DNA of 64,000 nt, from the NCBI GenBank assembly GCA_946811185.2, contig OX328102.1:50197619-50261618 (forward strand), read 5' to 3'. This document shows, piece after piece, positions 53,426-63,683 of this stretch (its first letter is position 1; each line of letters begins with the position of its first letter). Position numbers and translations under genes: made by a program. The stretch is from Hippopus hippopus (taxonomy: Eukaryota; Mollusca; Bivalvia; Cardiida; Cardiidae). A model generated the notes under the pieces. That model was not told the origin of the DNA. It saw only the letters and a program-made list of their open reading frames with translations, and made no database searches.

Positions 53426-53473
53426 CCCTAAAGTGCCTTTCACAATTTAAGTTGCCTTTGTGACTTGTTTAAA

Positions 53474-53880
53474 TGGTATTTTAGGCTACTTTCAACATTA
53501 CTTTAGTCATTATCACTGCAACAGCTCACATATTCATGTATATCTTGGGGGTTATGCGTGGCTCGGTGGTAAAGTGTAGGACTCGTAACCTGGAGGCCCT
53601 GCTTCTAGCCTCACTGGATCCACTGGGCCCTTCTTTGGGTAAAACACTTCAGAGCCCTAGCCTTCTCCCGTAGAACCCAGGAAAGCCATGAATATGTGAG
53701 CTGTCACCGTGATATGACTGAAAAAATGTGTAAAGTGAGGTAAAACACCATTCAATCAATTAATCATGTATGTCCTGGGTTTCACCAGAACTGGGATAGT
53801 GCTCGTGCCCAAGGACACCTCAATCCAAAGCCCAGTGTGTCCAGTAAGGCTCAAACCTGGGGCATCCAGGATCCGTATTA
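53474..53880. repeat. SINE-2 cluster: inverted, forward, inverted
   Basis: A reverse tail fragment (53474-53550), a forward copy (53551-53765; GCGTGGCTCGGTGGTAAAGT head) and a reverse fragment (53766-53880; head side GGCTCAAACCTGGGGCATCC). The outer copies flank the forward one as inverted repeats. Confidence 0.7.
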
Positions 53881-53892
53881 ACCAACCATTCT

Positions 53893-54032
53893 TCAGAACA
53901 TTCTTGGTTCAGTTTTTGATTTAGAGAGTAACCCAACTTCTGATTGACTAAATCATTTAATTTAGCTAATCAGAAGCAGTGTTACTTTTTAATTTAGAAA
54001 ATTCTTGAGAATAAGACTAAGAATGTTCTTAA
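53893..54032. repeat. Long imperfect palindrome (140 bp)
   Basis: AGAACATTCTTGGTTCAG pairs with the complement of GACTAAGAATGTTCTT, and AACTTCTGATTGACTAAAT with AATTTAGCTAATCAGAAGCA. Related to the palindrome at 24689. Confidence 0.65.
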
Positions 54033-54480
54033 AGATGCTCTCTCACTTAATTGCTTATCGGCTTGCGTATGAACAGCGTATCGCGATAAGAAAGGAACGC
54101 TGCGACAACGCCGTAGTAACATCAGTTTAAGTAGCTAATACTCTTTGGTATGTAGCACGATCTCCTTGTACGCGGAGGTGCGACGTATTTTTAAGTCCGC
54201 ACTTAAAAATACATAGCACATAAGTAGCAGCTCCGATACGTCATGCTTACGTCACATATACACCGTATAAGCGAAAACAAGGCAGTAATGACGCCGCGGG
54301 AACGTAGCTAGAACACTTGTTACATCACGCGAAAGTATTGGTTAACTTTATATGCTTGACTTCTTTGTATCTTATTTCTCTACAATGAAAATATCTGTTG
54401 TGGTCTTAGAGTAAAGTTAAATCTTACTTTCAAATAAACTGCACAGGTTAGTCTGTGATTCCAATAACCAAGGAACAAAA
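54033..54480. other. CpG-bearing unique block with a perfect hairpin
   Basis: Unlike its AT-rich neighbours, this stretch has many CG dinucleotides (CTTATCGGCTTGCGTATGAA, GACGCCGCGGGAACGTAGC). GTATTTTTAAGT-CCGC-ACTTAAAAATAC is a perfect 12-bp stem at about 54187-54214. No reading frame. It could be a young transposon body or a CpG-protected regulatory block. Confidence 0.4.
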
Positions 54481-54789
54481 TATAGGCAATTAGCCAGCCG
54501 ATATTATTGTTTCTAGTTATAAGCATGTAATTACCATTTTCTAATGGGTTTTGATAGACAGTCTGGGGTCAGGTAACTCAGGTTGATATGTGTTCAACAG
54601 ATAAAGCATGGTGCCTTGCATTGAATTGAGAACCATTGACCCAAATACTGTCTGTCTATGGGGGCCATTTTATAAGGTAATTATTCATACCTTGTGTCTT
54701 GGTTAAGATAATTACATTATCATACCTGTAAAGATGTAGATAAATGTACATCAAGATATTAGGTTGGTCCATCAATAAATTGATTGACA
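54481..54789. other. No recognised feature
   Basis: AT-rich intronic DNA. Confidence 0.3.
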
Positions 54790-55020
54790 TACTGATGAAC
54801 TAGTTGACTGGTGTTTTGCACCACTTTTAACATTATTTCAGTCATATCACTGCAACAGTTCACATATTCATGTGTGTCCTGGATTTCACCAGTACTGGCT
54901 AGGGCTCTGAAGTGTCTTGCCTAAGCCACAGAAAAACCAGTGCTTACAGCAAGGCTTGAACCTGAGGTCTCTAGGTTAAAGAGTCCTATACTTTACCTCT
55001 GAGCCATGCAGGACCCCTGA
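54790..55020 (-). repeat. SINE-2, reverse, full length
   Basis: Tail side GACTGGTGTTTTGCACCACT, CTAGGGCTCTGAAGTGTCTT, and head CCTCTGAGCCATGCAGGACC (A-box complement). Confidence 0.75.
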
Positions 55021-55127
55021 TATGGACAGCCTCAGACAGAAATATTTAAGGGAGCTAACTCTGTCAGGTACTATCATTTACAACACAAATTTGAGAACCC
55101 TCTACCAAACAGCCCTGTGTTTTAAGC

Positions 55128-55325
55128 CTTAAAGTGCCTTTCACTGCTATAGTTGTCTTTGTGGCCAATGTAGATCAAGATCAGACTGCAAAGAATGTGT
55201 AGTCAGATCTTTAATCTGCATTGTCCGCTTAGATGAAAAACTACAGACTACAGCGATCATGAAATTGCAATTATATGTGTCTTATTTCTAGACTGAAAAT
55301 GTCTTTCGGGTTAATTTGGCGCCAA
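55128..55325 (+). repeat. TTAA-type MITE family 2
   Basis: TTAAGCCTTAAAGTGCCTTT; arms GTAGATCAAGATCAGACTGC and GTCAGATCTTTAATCTGCAT; TCTTTCGGGTTAATTTGG at the right. Confidence 0.7.
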
Positions 55326-55344
55326 TATGGTTATAATGACCAAA

Positions 55345-55692
55345 GAAGTACTAGGCAAGCCCTCTGAAGTGTTGTGTTCATTGATCCACAAAAACCCAGT
55401 GCCTAAAGTGAGGCTCAAACCTTGGACATCCAGATTGTTACACCTTTACTGCTGAGCCAAGTAGGATCTTGTCTACAAAGGCACCAAACCCTGGCATGCC
55501 CAGAGGTAAAGTGAATTTCTAAGGATGATGGTCATTACAAAATTATCACCAGTCTTCACTTAAAACACTAGGTTTTTCTTAGGAGTGTCCTTGGGCAAGA
55601 CACTTCAGAGCTTAATATAACTGGTGAAAAGACAGTATGTGAATAAGTGAGCTGTCTTTGTGGTATGTCTGAAATAATGTTGAAAACAGCAG
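55345..55692. repeat. Two SINE-2 fragments
   Basis: Reverse head-side fragment 55345-55470 (GTGAGGCTCAAACCTTGGAC) and forward tail-side fragment 55565-55692 (AGTGTCCTTGGGCAAGACAC). Confidence 0.6.
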
Positions 55693-55855
55693 GATCTACA
55701 TATGAGAAATGTGAAATTGGTACAGATGAACTGAGGTTCTCTGAAAGGGTAGATAATCATTATGGAAAAAGGAGAAAATGCTCCTTTTCCCATAATGTTT
55801 TGAAAAGGGTTCTACCTAAGGGTGGTTAAAACGGGGGATTGTTTAATGATTGGTA
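55693..55855 (-). mobile_element. hp-MITE with collapsed hairpin centre
   Basis: AAAAAGGAGAAAATGCTCCT is followed directly by TTTCCCATAATGTTTTG; the GGTAACC centre and one arm piece are deleted. Confidence 0.75.
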
Positions 55856-56047
55856 AACTCATGTTTATTATTCCTTGTACTTTTATAAAGGCTATTTTCA
55901 TAGTCTTAGGCTGTAAATTGGTTTCACTAGGTATTTAGTCCAAATGATTGGGGAAATAAAAATTAATAACTACTGTTATTCAATCTCTGTTTATTCAACA
56001 TTTGCATGATTTTGACCCCTCGGTCCCAGAGTATTAGCCACAAAGTT

Positions 56048-56310
56048 TTAACCCTTTACTAAACAATACAGTGTTGAAGTGTGGTAGAAGAGTATTGAGA
56101 ACAATGTGGGAAAAGAAGAAAATGCAGGTAACCAGCTTTTTCCCCTTTTCCTACAATGTTTTTTTTAACCCTTTCTAAGACAAATACAAAATTTTAATAC
56201 TGTCATATGAATCTCATTTTGCATGTTGTTTCTCAGTGCTTGTTACCAGCATTTTTTTTCCTTTTTGCTCCACAATATTCTCCAGCTTTACAAAGACAAA
56301 TCTAGCCATT
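56048..56310 (+). mobile_element. hp-MITE plus a second partial copy
   Basis: TTAACCCTTTACTAAACAAT with hairpin at about 56094-56165, then a second right half (TGTTACCAGCATTTTTTTTC) at 56240-56310. Confidence 0.65.
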
Positions 56311-56317
56311 TGTGTGT

Positions 56318-56615
56318 GTGGTGTTTAACACTGTTTTCAAAATCATTTTAGACATATTGTGACGATCATTGCATCTATCCATGCTTTCCTGGAGTTTCTT
56401 TTATCAGTGCTTTGCACAATATTCTTCCCAAGCCACTGGCTGCATTTGCACATAACCCTCGTCCAGACAATGATCAGGGATGAGAGAGAGGAATAAATTC
56501 TGTCACTAAGACTTGTAACCATCAGTCCTAAAAAAAAAATGGCCAGGTTGGGGATTCAAACTAGTGATCCTCTGATTTCAAGTCCTTTGTGCTGAAGACT
56601 AGGCAACCTGGCTTT
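56318..56615 (-). repeat. SINE-1, reverse
   Basis: GTGTGGTGTTTAACACTGTT tail side, CATTGCATCTATCCATGCTT, and head side GGGGATTCAAACTAGTGATC (B-box complement). Confidence 0.8.
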
Positions 56616-56633
56616 GTAATTTTGTCTCAGTGC

Positions 56634-56820
56634 TTAACCCATATCTTCCGATTTGAAACTGTTGACAGTACTACAAAAAAGATGTGTTTATTTGGATATA
56701 TGGGGGTTTATCTGACCAGAACTACTGAGAGAGCAGCAGAGCATGTAAAGCAGGATCAGACTGCACAAAATTATATGCAGGCTGATCTTGCTTTCTTCTC
56801 TCTGCAAAATACAACAACGC
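56634..56820. repeat. CCCATATCCTGC-family MITE, diverged
   Basis: TTAACCCATATCTTCCG at the left. ATGTAAAGCAGGATCAGACT and GCAGGCTGATCTTGCTTTCT form the hairpin. The right end was replaced by SINE-1. Confidence 0.5.
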
Positions 56821-56829
56821 TTGCAAGCT

Positions 56830-57131
56830 GTGTCCCAGTAGCGCAGTCGGTAGCGTTCAGGACTTGAGAACAGGGGATAGCAAGTTAGAATTCCCACCTC
56901 GGCTAATTTCTTTCCAAGAATAGTAAATGAACAAGGATTCATTCCTCTGCCACTGCTGATCATTGTTTCATTGATAATTATGTAGGAAAGCAGCCAGTAG
57001 CTAGGGAAGAATATTGTGCGACACACTGGTGAAAGAAACTCAAGGAAGCTAAGGATAGATACACTTGCAGCTGAGGTATAACTTAATAAATGTTGAAAAT
57101 AGCATTAGACACCATACAACCTATCAACAAT
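56830..57131 (+). repeat. SINE-1, full length
   Basis: GTCCCAGTAGCGCAGTCGGT head, degraded B box (GTTAGAATTCCCACC), and tail ACCATACAACCTATCAAC. Confidence 0.8.
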
Positions 57132-57316
57132 GGTTGGGAACAGCAGGACAAGATTTAACAAGTTATTTTGAAAATTTATAGCTATGCCTGTTCTAAAGGT
57201 CTACTATTGATGTGCAATATTAAAAATGTGTGGGCACCATCATAAACAAGCTGTAACTGTGGTTTTGGGTATTTACCCAGTGTTGAAAAGGTTTTGTGCA
57301 CCTTATAAAACTTGTA

Positions 57317-57540
57317 AATAACCCTTTTCCAAACAGTCTTGTATTATTTTGACTCATGAGAAGATGGCTTTAGAAAACATTGTGAAAAAAGGAGAAAATG
57401 CTGGTAACCAGCATTTTCTCCTTTTTCTACCATGTTGTCTACCGTTTCAAAGACAAATCCCATTTGAGAGACAGTTATCTTATTATCTGCAAATGCTTTC
57501 AGTAAGGGAATAGTTTAAAATCTTGATGTCTAGTAAAGAA
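57317..57540 (+). mobile_element. hp-MITE
   Basis: AATAACCCTTTTCCAAACAG; the palindrome at about 57374-57433 is near perfect; the right end is decayed. Confidence 0.8.
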
Positions 57541-58701
57541 ATCAGGCTTGCTGTACAGACCACCAGGAAGACAAAAGCCAAAATGTCAGACTGTATGTAT
57601 CTTACCCCCCCCTTACCCCCTTCAAGATAGCCACATGGTTTTCAGTCCATTTGCCTTTCAATGAATTTTTCTTCTCTCTTTGTCTCATGAAACAAAAATT
57701 CAGAGCCAAGGGTTGAAAGGTTTGAGGCCCTTCATTTGTAAAGGTGTGAGCACCCATAAACAACTGGTAATTGTGGTTTGCTGCACTGTTGTATTATTGG
57801 AAAGTGGAGTGTTACATTGTGGCTTGCTACACAGGGCCACCACAAAGACAGAATGTACCTGTCCTACTCTTCCTCAAGATGGTTGCATGGTTCTCAATCC
57901 ATATACCTTTGTAACATGCAATGACCTGGTTGCCGTCCTAGCACTAACCACAACACAATACTGCTTAACTAGCACTGAGATAATGAGACACCAAACCACA
58001 TTACTGTAAAAGCTAGCTGTACAGCAAGGCTGGTTGTAACTGTATATAGATGCATCAACTTTCTGTGACACTTTCTGTGTTAATTTCCTCTTTGAGAAGA
58101 GATTTATATTTAGAGAAACAAGGGGAATATAGAGGGTAAGGCAACTCGAGTCCAGCACTTGTCATAAATCCCACCCTGTCCACCAAATGTAAGATGCAGT
58201 GACTAAGCTGGTCACCATCCCAGCACGAACCATAACAGGCTCTGCTTCTAAGCTAGCATGTAGAAACATGCATCAGGACCGCAGTACTTACAGCTAGCTC
58301 TATAGCAAGGCTGGTTTTAAGTGCTTATATGGTCAACCACTCTTGATTACACCTTGTTGTGAGTTTTTCTGGTGTAATTGTCTTCCTTCACAAATTTCAA
58401 GGCAAACATGGTAGGCTAAATATTGGGAAGGTGTTTGTTTACCAGGAAAAAATTCGCAATTGTGGTTTGCTGTATTGGAGGGGCATTGAAACAGGAATGT
58501 TCCATAAAAAGCTGGTAATTTTTGGCTCACCTTTGGTTTGCCACAAAAACTGAAAATTGTCTGTAGTTCAAATGTACTTTTTCACCCCTGCTTCAAGATG
58601 GCATTTGAAACTTACCCGTACATTTGTCTTGATATCAATTACATCTTTAACCCCACATATAGGAATACTTTTTCATGCTCCTGCATAGTAGGCTAATTTT
58701 T
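57541..58701. other. Unassigned interval with local repeats
   Basis: Short related blocks recur (GTAATTGTGGTTTGCTGCAC at about 57767; GCAATTGTGGTTTGCTGTAT at about 58457; CAGCAAGGCTGGTTGTAACT at about 58022; TAGCAAGGCTGGTTTTAAGT at about 58303). They suggest an old dispersed or tandem repeat. No gene is supported. Confidence 0.4.
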
Positions 58702-58932
58702 TTTAACAGTCTTAAATTTTAATGACCATGAAGAAGAAAGACTATTGGAAGAAGTCTTAAGGAAACATTGGGGGAAAAGGAGAAAATGCTGATAAGCAGC
58801 TTTTTCTGCTTTTACCAGCATGTTTTCTATCTGTCCAAGGGCCAATTTCTATTTCAGTCACAATTGTTTTGTCTTCTGCAAAAACTGTCCATTTGATCAA
58901 GTCTAACTTTTTATTGTTTGGCAAAGGGTTAA
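58702..58932 (+). mobile_element. hp-MITE, first of three in a row
   Basis: TTAACAGTCTTAAATTTTAA to TTGTTTGGCAAAGGGTTAA; diverged hairpin. Confidence 0.8.
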
Positions 58933-58943
58933 AAGATTGTGGT

Positions 58944-59152
58944 TTGACCCTTTATCACACAATCCTGTGTTTTAAGTTTTAACAACCCTGGGGAAGAAGG
59001 CTTTTGAAAACCAGCATTTTCTTTGTTTTGTCCACATGTTTTCTACCCTTTGACAGACAAATCCCACCATTTAAGTCAGATTTAATGTGTCATCTGCAAA
59101 TGATTTCAAGTTTTACAAGTCTAAATTGTTGTTATTTTGGTAGAATGTTTAA
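58944..59152 (+). mobile_element. hp-MITE, left hairpin arm deleted
   Basis: TTTGACCCTTTATCACACAA; GAAAACCAGCATTTTCTTTG shows the missing arm; end TGGTAGAATGTTTAA. Confidence 0.75.
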
Positions 59153-59156
59153 ATCC

Positions 59157-59376
59157 TTAACCACAGAATTCAGTTATACGACCCTGAGGAAGAAAGCTTT
59201 TAAAAACATTGTGGAAAAAAGAGAAAATGCTGGTAACCAGCAGTTTCTCCTTTTCCCACAATTTGTTTTACTCTTTTACTGACAAATTCCATCATTTCAG
59301 TTACTAATGTATTTGCCATCTGCAAATGCTTTCAGTTTGGACTCAGCTTCATTTCTGTTGTTTGGTAAAGGGTTAA
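59157..59376 (+). mobile_element. hp-MITE, third in a row
   Basis: TTAACCACAGAATTCAGTTA to TTGTTTGGTAAAGGGTTAA. Hairpin at about 59198-59268. Confidence 0.85.
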
Positions 59377-59707
59377 GATTTAGGTCAGTGATGTTGGTAA
59401 TGATATTTAATATACTCATTGTGCAGAAAGAAAAAGACCACTCAAATTACATGAAATATAACTTGCATTTTGTACTCGAATGATATGTTAAATTTGATCG
59501 CCTAATTAGACAGAGAAAATGACTGAAAGCCATGTCATTTTTAGATGTAATAATTGCTTAATTTTGCAAAGTAATAGTGCAATAACCTCTATTAAAATTT
59601 GAATTGATTCTGTCATATTATTTAGGACTTAATCATGCAGTTGGTCTAGTTTTTTTTTCCTTTTTTTTTTTCAAATAATAATTTGATCTTTCCTCATTCA
59701 CTATATT
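59377..59707. other. No recognised feature
   Basis: AT-rich intronic DNA with a T tract at about 59650. Confidence 0.3.
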
Positions 59708-59905
59708 TGAGCCATGCTCTTTGAAAACATGCATTTGCAAAAAGTATTGACCAGGTCAGTCTGCGCAGCCTGACCTGGGTCAAAATGTTTTGCTGTAGGT
59801 CAATTTTCTGCATATCAAAGGACCAGTCTACTTCATTACTCAGTTGTTAGACAAAATGGATTTTATGGATCCATACTTATGCTACTATTATGTCTCTTGT
59901 TAATG
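59708..59905. repeat. GAGCCATGCTCT-family element, rearranged
   Basis: GAGCCATGCTCTTTGAAAAC then inner palindrome CAGGTCAGTCTGCGCAGCCT GACCTG. The order after the palindrome differs from the copy at 42806. Confidence 0.6.
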
Positions 59906-59924
59906 CTCTCCCAGCTTCTTCTAA

Positions 59925-60510
59925 CCAAAAATGGGCTACCAGACGGCCAATCCATCGATAAAGTTGAAATGAATCCTCTAGAATAAACTTACAGCATCGA
60001 TATAATCCTAATATCTTCCGCTAGATGGCATTCTACACATACACATCTATTTGGGCATTCTGGGTACAGAACCGGACTACTTTTCAAAACAAAATAAAAT
60101 AAACGTTTACTCAATAAAACGCTACCTGGTGCGATTCATTCAGCTATGATCAGCTAGTACGTAACATATGCACTGGCCATGTATTAAAACAGCCCCCTAC
60201 AGGCTTTGGTAATAGCTTTGTTTAAGCCCTACTTTTCCCATCTATGTGGGATGGGTGATGCGTCATATCAGACAGGTCAAATCGTCAAAGAATATGACAC
60301 ATGCAGACAATGGATATAATCCTAATTACTTCACAAATTGATGTGACTGACTATCGAAATATAGGTACACTTTTGATAATGCTATGAACTTCCGTTAACA
60401 CAAATTTTGTCAACTAACTTGGAAAAAACTTTAAGAAATTGAAAGTACCAAAGACCGATGTCTCACATTCATCGTGAATGCTATTAAATGTCCAAATGAA
60501 TCATGAGAAT
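59925..60510. repeat. Repeat R copy 3
   Basis: ACCAAAAATGGGCTACCAGA, CATAATCCTAATTACTTCAC, AAATTTTGTCAACTAACTTG and TGTCCAAATGAATCA. About 60060-60290 in the middle has no counterpart in copies 1 and 2. Confidence 0.6.
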
Positions 60511-60650
60511 GTGCAGTCTGATCTTGGGTCTACACTGTCCAATAAGGAGATGTCTTTCTCCCAAAATATACCTTTGAAATAACAAACTTCGGGGTTTAAC
60601 TATCGGCTTGAAGGTTTCATTTCACTAATTTAGCAGGATAAGGGTTAACC
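60490..60650. repeat. TTAA-type MITE family 3, reverse
   Basis: GTGCAGTCTGATCTTGGGTC, TTTCATTTCACTAATTTAGC then AGGATAAGGGTTAA. Confidence 0.65.
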
Positions 60651-60779
60651 GATTTTGAAGGCTCTTTAGTTTCACAGGCCTGTGTTCTTTCAACTTCTTT
60701 GGTCTTCTGATAAATTACAAATCTGCAAACTTCTAAAGTGAATGAAAGTACCGTAACTCTGGAAAATCATTAGTATTCT

Positions 60780-60925
60780 TTTACCCTTTTCCAACCAACT
60801 CAGAGTTTTTATGACTTGAAGGAACAAGGCTTTTGAAAAGATTGTGAGGAAAGGAGAGAGTAGTGAAAACCTGCATTTTCCCACAATTTATTTTTAAAAG
60901 GCTTCTATTGTAAGGTTGTTTTATC
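60780..60925. mobile_element. hp-MITE with both long arms lost
   Basis: TTTACCCTTTTCCAACCAAC, AAAAGATTGTGAGGAAAGGA, and a reverse-type end (AAAAGGCTTCTATTGTAAGG). Confidence 0.6.
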
Positions 60926-61135
60926 CTATAAAATGCCTTTCACAACTATAGTTGTGTTTGCAGACAGTGTAGATCAAGATCAGACTGCACAAAATGTGCA
61001 GTCTGATATTTGATCTACACTGTCTGCTTTGCTGAGACATTCCGAATAATGTGAACCCAATTATTTAGGCCTTATTTCCAGATTGTAGGTGTCCATTAAG
61101 TTTATTTAGTGTTCTAAGGGTTCAAACTCAAGATT
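60925..61135 (+). repeat. TTAA-type MITE family 2, best palindrome
   Basis: CAGTGTAGATCAAGATCAGA then CTGCACAAAATGTGCAG and TCTGATATTTGATCTACACT form a 55-60 bp hairpin at about 60966-61022. The left TTAA is not clear. Confidence 0.75.
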
Positions 61136-61411
61136 ATTAGTTAAAGAGTTTAAGGATCAGTTTGTCCGAGACTGAATTAAGAGTTGAAAAAAAAAAACGA
61201 AAATTACAGGAAGTATAGGTCAACAATTATGCATGCTATATGCATGATTGCAGTCATTTTGCATGCAATTTTTTATTATTTCATTTTCATTGGGTCAAAT
61301 TACTTGAATTTTAACTGATCATTACAAATATTTTAGTATTGGGAAAAAAATAAAGGTCTTCAAACCCTTTCGGTACTGAGTTTCACTAGGGACCTTTTGA
61401 ATCCTCTCATC

Positions 61412-61537
61412 TTAACTCTGTACCAAACAACAAAATCATAGACTTGTCCAAACTGGAAGGAGTTTGCAGATGACAAATTAAATGGTGTCCAGCATATTCT
61501 CCTTACTCCTTTTCTTGCAGTGTTTTCCAGCTTATTA
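61412..61537 (-). mobile_element. hp-MITE, deleted
   Basis: TTAACTCTGTACCAAACAAC; the left hairpin arm is missing; TATTCTCCTTACTCCTTTTC; it ends at the shared TTAA 61534. Confidence 0.7.
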
Positions 61538-61750
61538 AACCTTTTCTAAACAATCCAGTGTTGTAATGAACCTTCAGAAGAAGATTTCTGAAAATGTGGG
61601 AAAAGAAGGAAATGCTGGCAATCAGAATTAAAAAAATGATTCTCCTTCTGACTCGCATGCTTTACACCGTATCAAAGACTGATCAAAACATTCAAATTCG
61701 TCTGCAAATGCTTTCAATTTTGAGGAGTCTTGAAGTTTGTAAAAATCTAA
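61534..61750 (+). mobile_element. hp-MITE, diverged
   Basis: TTAAACCTTTTCTAAACAAT; hairpin broken by AATTAAAAAAATGATTC; right end eroded. Confidence 0.65.
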
Positions 61751-61774
61751 ACATTTGAATTACAGTTTGATCCT

Positions 61775-61952
61775 TAGGATGCTAAGTGCGACCATTAGGG
61801 CCTTTTGTGGACAGTGTAGAATGTGCAGTCTGATCTTGCATCTACATTGTCCTAAAAGGAGATGTTTCTCCCCAAAAACTACCTTTGAAATAGCGTAAGG
61901 TTGGTTTTTATCAACAGCTTGAAAGTTTCATTTCACTTTTTTAGCAGGTTAA
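61775..61952. repeat. TTAA-type MITE family 3
   Basis: GTGCAGTCTGATCTTGCATC, TTTCATTTCACTTTTTTAGC, then AGGTTAAG. Closest relative: 60490-60650. Confidence 0.65.
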
Positions 61953-61959
61953 GTCTGCA

Positions 61960-62258
61960 GCAAATAACATTTGAGACTGGTCCAAATTGAAACCATTTGC
62001 AGATGACATATCAAATCTAGCTGAAATGATGGCATTTGTCTGTGAAAGTGTAGAAAACCTTGCGCAAAAAGGAGAAAACGCTGGTTACCTTCATTTTCTC
62101 CTTTTCCCACAAGGTTTTGAAAAGGCTATTTCCTCCGACAGGGTTGGTAAAACTTAGGACTGTGTGGTAAAGAGTGAAGGGTTAATTTGTCATATGCAAT
62201 TACTTTGAATATGGACCAGTCTAAAATTTTGTCATCAGATTCTGTTAAAAAGTTAATG
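61960..62258 (-). mobile_element. hp-MITE followed by a right-arm fragment of another
   Basis: AATAACATTTGAGACTGGTC, hairpin at about 62048-62118, end TGTGTGGTAAAGAGTGAA at 62179. A forward right arm (TTTGTCATATGCAATTACTT) follows to 62258. Confidence 0.75.
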
Positions 62259-62283
62259 TGGGGTTGTGGCACTTTGGAATTTT

Positions 62284-63430
62284 CTAGCTCACCTGAGCAC
62301 GAAGTGCTCAGGATTAGCTATTGTGTTCACTCGGCGTCCGTCGTCCGTCCGTTCACATTTTTTTGTTTACATTCTAGCATCTACAATTTTTAACCAATCA
62401 GCACTAAACTTGGTCAAAATATATATGACCATATGATCTCGGATGAGTTTGATTATGGGTCTAATCAGACCAGAACGACTGGAGTTATTTGCCCTTGAAT
62501 TAGAAAGTTCTTTAGAATAGTTCTTTGTCCGGAGCATAACTTTGTCATCTCCAGTCCGATTGACTTGAAACTTGGCATTTGTGTTTGTTGCAATAATACG
62601 GAGTGCACTGTGAAAGAACCATAACTCTACCTTGTACTGTCTATGAGTTATTTCCCTTTGATCGTCGTTTTTACAGCATTTTCTGCTTGTCTGGAATATA
62701 ACTTTGTCATCTCTAGCCTGAACATCTTCAAATTTGGTATGCATGATTGTTGAAAAATTATGGAGTGCAGTGCACAAGAACCATAACTCTTCCTAGCACG
62801 AATTTTGAGTTATTCCCCCTTTGACCTTCATTTTTATAGCATTTCTTGCTTGTCCGGAGCAAAACTTTGTCATCTTAAGTAGGAATGACTTGAAATATGG
62901 TATGCTTATTTGTTGCAATATTTGGAAGTGCAGTGCACAAGAATTGTAACTCTACCTCATGCTGTCTTTGAGTTGTTTCCCTTTGATCGTCATTTTTACA
63001 GCATTTAGTGCTTGTCCGGAATATAACTTTGTCATCTCAAGTCAGAACGACTTCAAACTTGGTATGCATGTTTGTTGCAATATTACGGAGTACAGTGCGC
63101 AAGAACAATAACTCTATCTAGTGTGGATTTTGAGTAATTCCACTTTGATCATCATTTTTACAGTATTTCTTGCTTGTCTGGAATGGAACTTTGAAGTCTC
63201 AAGTTAAATTGACTTGAGACTTGGTAATCATGTTTGTTGCATTACCTGCCCTTTGCGATTATTATACCTCCTCGACAACTGGCGGTGGGACGGGCATATC
63301 TTGCAACAATTTGCCGCTCTTGTGTCATTATCATTTGGCCTTGAACCTCGATATTTGGTATTTATCTTCATTGTAGACTTTTACTGCTTAGTACTCAGGT
63401 GAGTGATATAGGACCATCATGGTCCTCTTG
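62284..63430 (+). mobile_element. Helentron-like type A copy 3, with nested type B
   Basis: The outer element begins AGCTCACCTGAGCACGAAGT and ends GGACCATCATGGTCC then TCTTG|T. The loop-side change on one arm is matched on the other (GGACC/GGTCC instead of GGGCC/GGCCC), so the stem pairing is maintained. Type B units occupy its centre. Confidence 0.7.
62505..63323 (+). repeat. Type B array nested in a type A element
   Basis: Five units in order 1-2-3-4-5, then GACAACTGGCGGTGGGACGG and the terminus CCGCTCTTG|T. The 5' hairpin of type B is absent. The 3' end here is more complete than in the 6363 copy, which lacks GGGCATATCTTGCAA. Confidence 0.7.
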
Positions 63431-63683
63431 TTTCATTTCACAGACAAACTGTTACATGTGTACATGTATATGCATATGCATTACGTATGCTCCTTTATAA
63501 TAAAACTTTCAAAGCTATATAATAAAAGTATTTATTTACAAAATGTGAGAAAAAAAAAGTTGAAATTGCAACATGTTATCTTTATTGCCAAAGCCAAGGT
63601 GAATGTCAATATTTACTTTCTGCACGCAGAGTTTCTTACTGTTGTCTTTTTTTTCTGTATTCCTTTTCCTTCATGTGTCTTAG
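63431..63683. other. No recognised feature
   Basis: AT-rich, with TATATGCATATGCATTACGTATGC near 63467. Confidence 0.3.

Noticed and set aside
57680..58158. 109- and 94-residue open frames on opposite strands
   Set aside because: No splice context, no recognisable domain and local repeat content; more likely chance frames.
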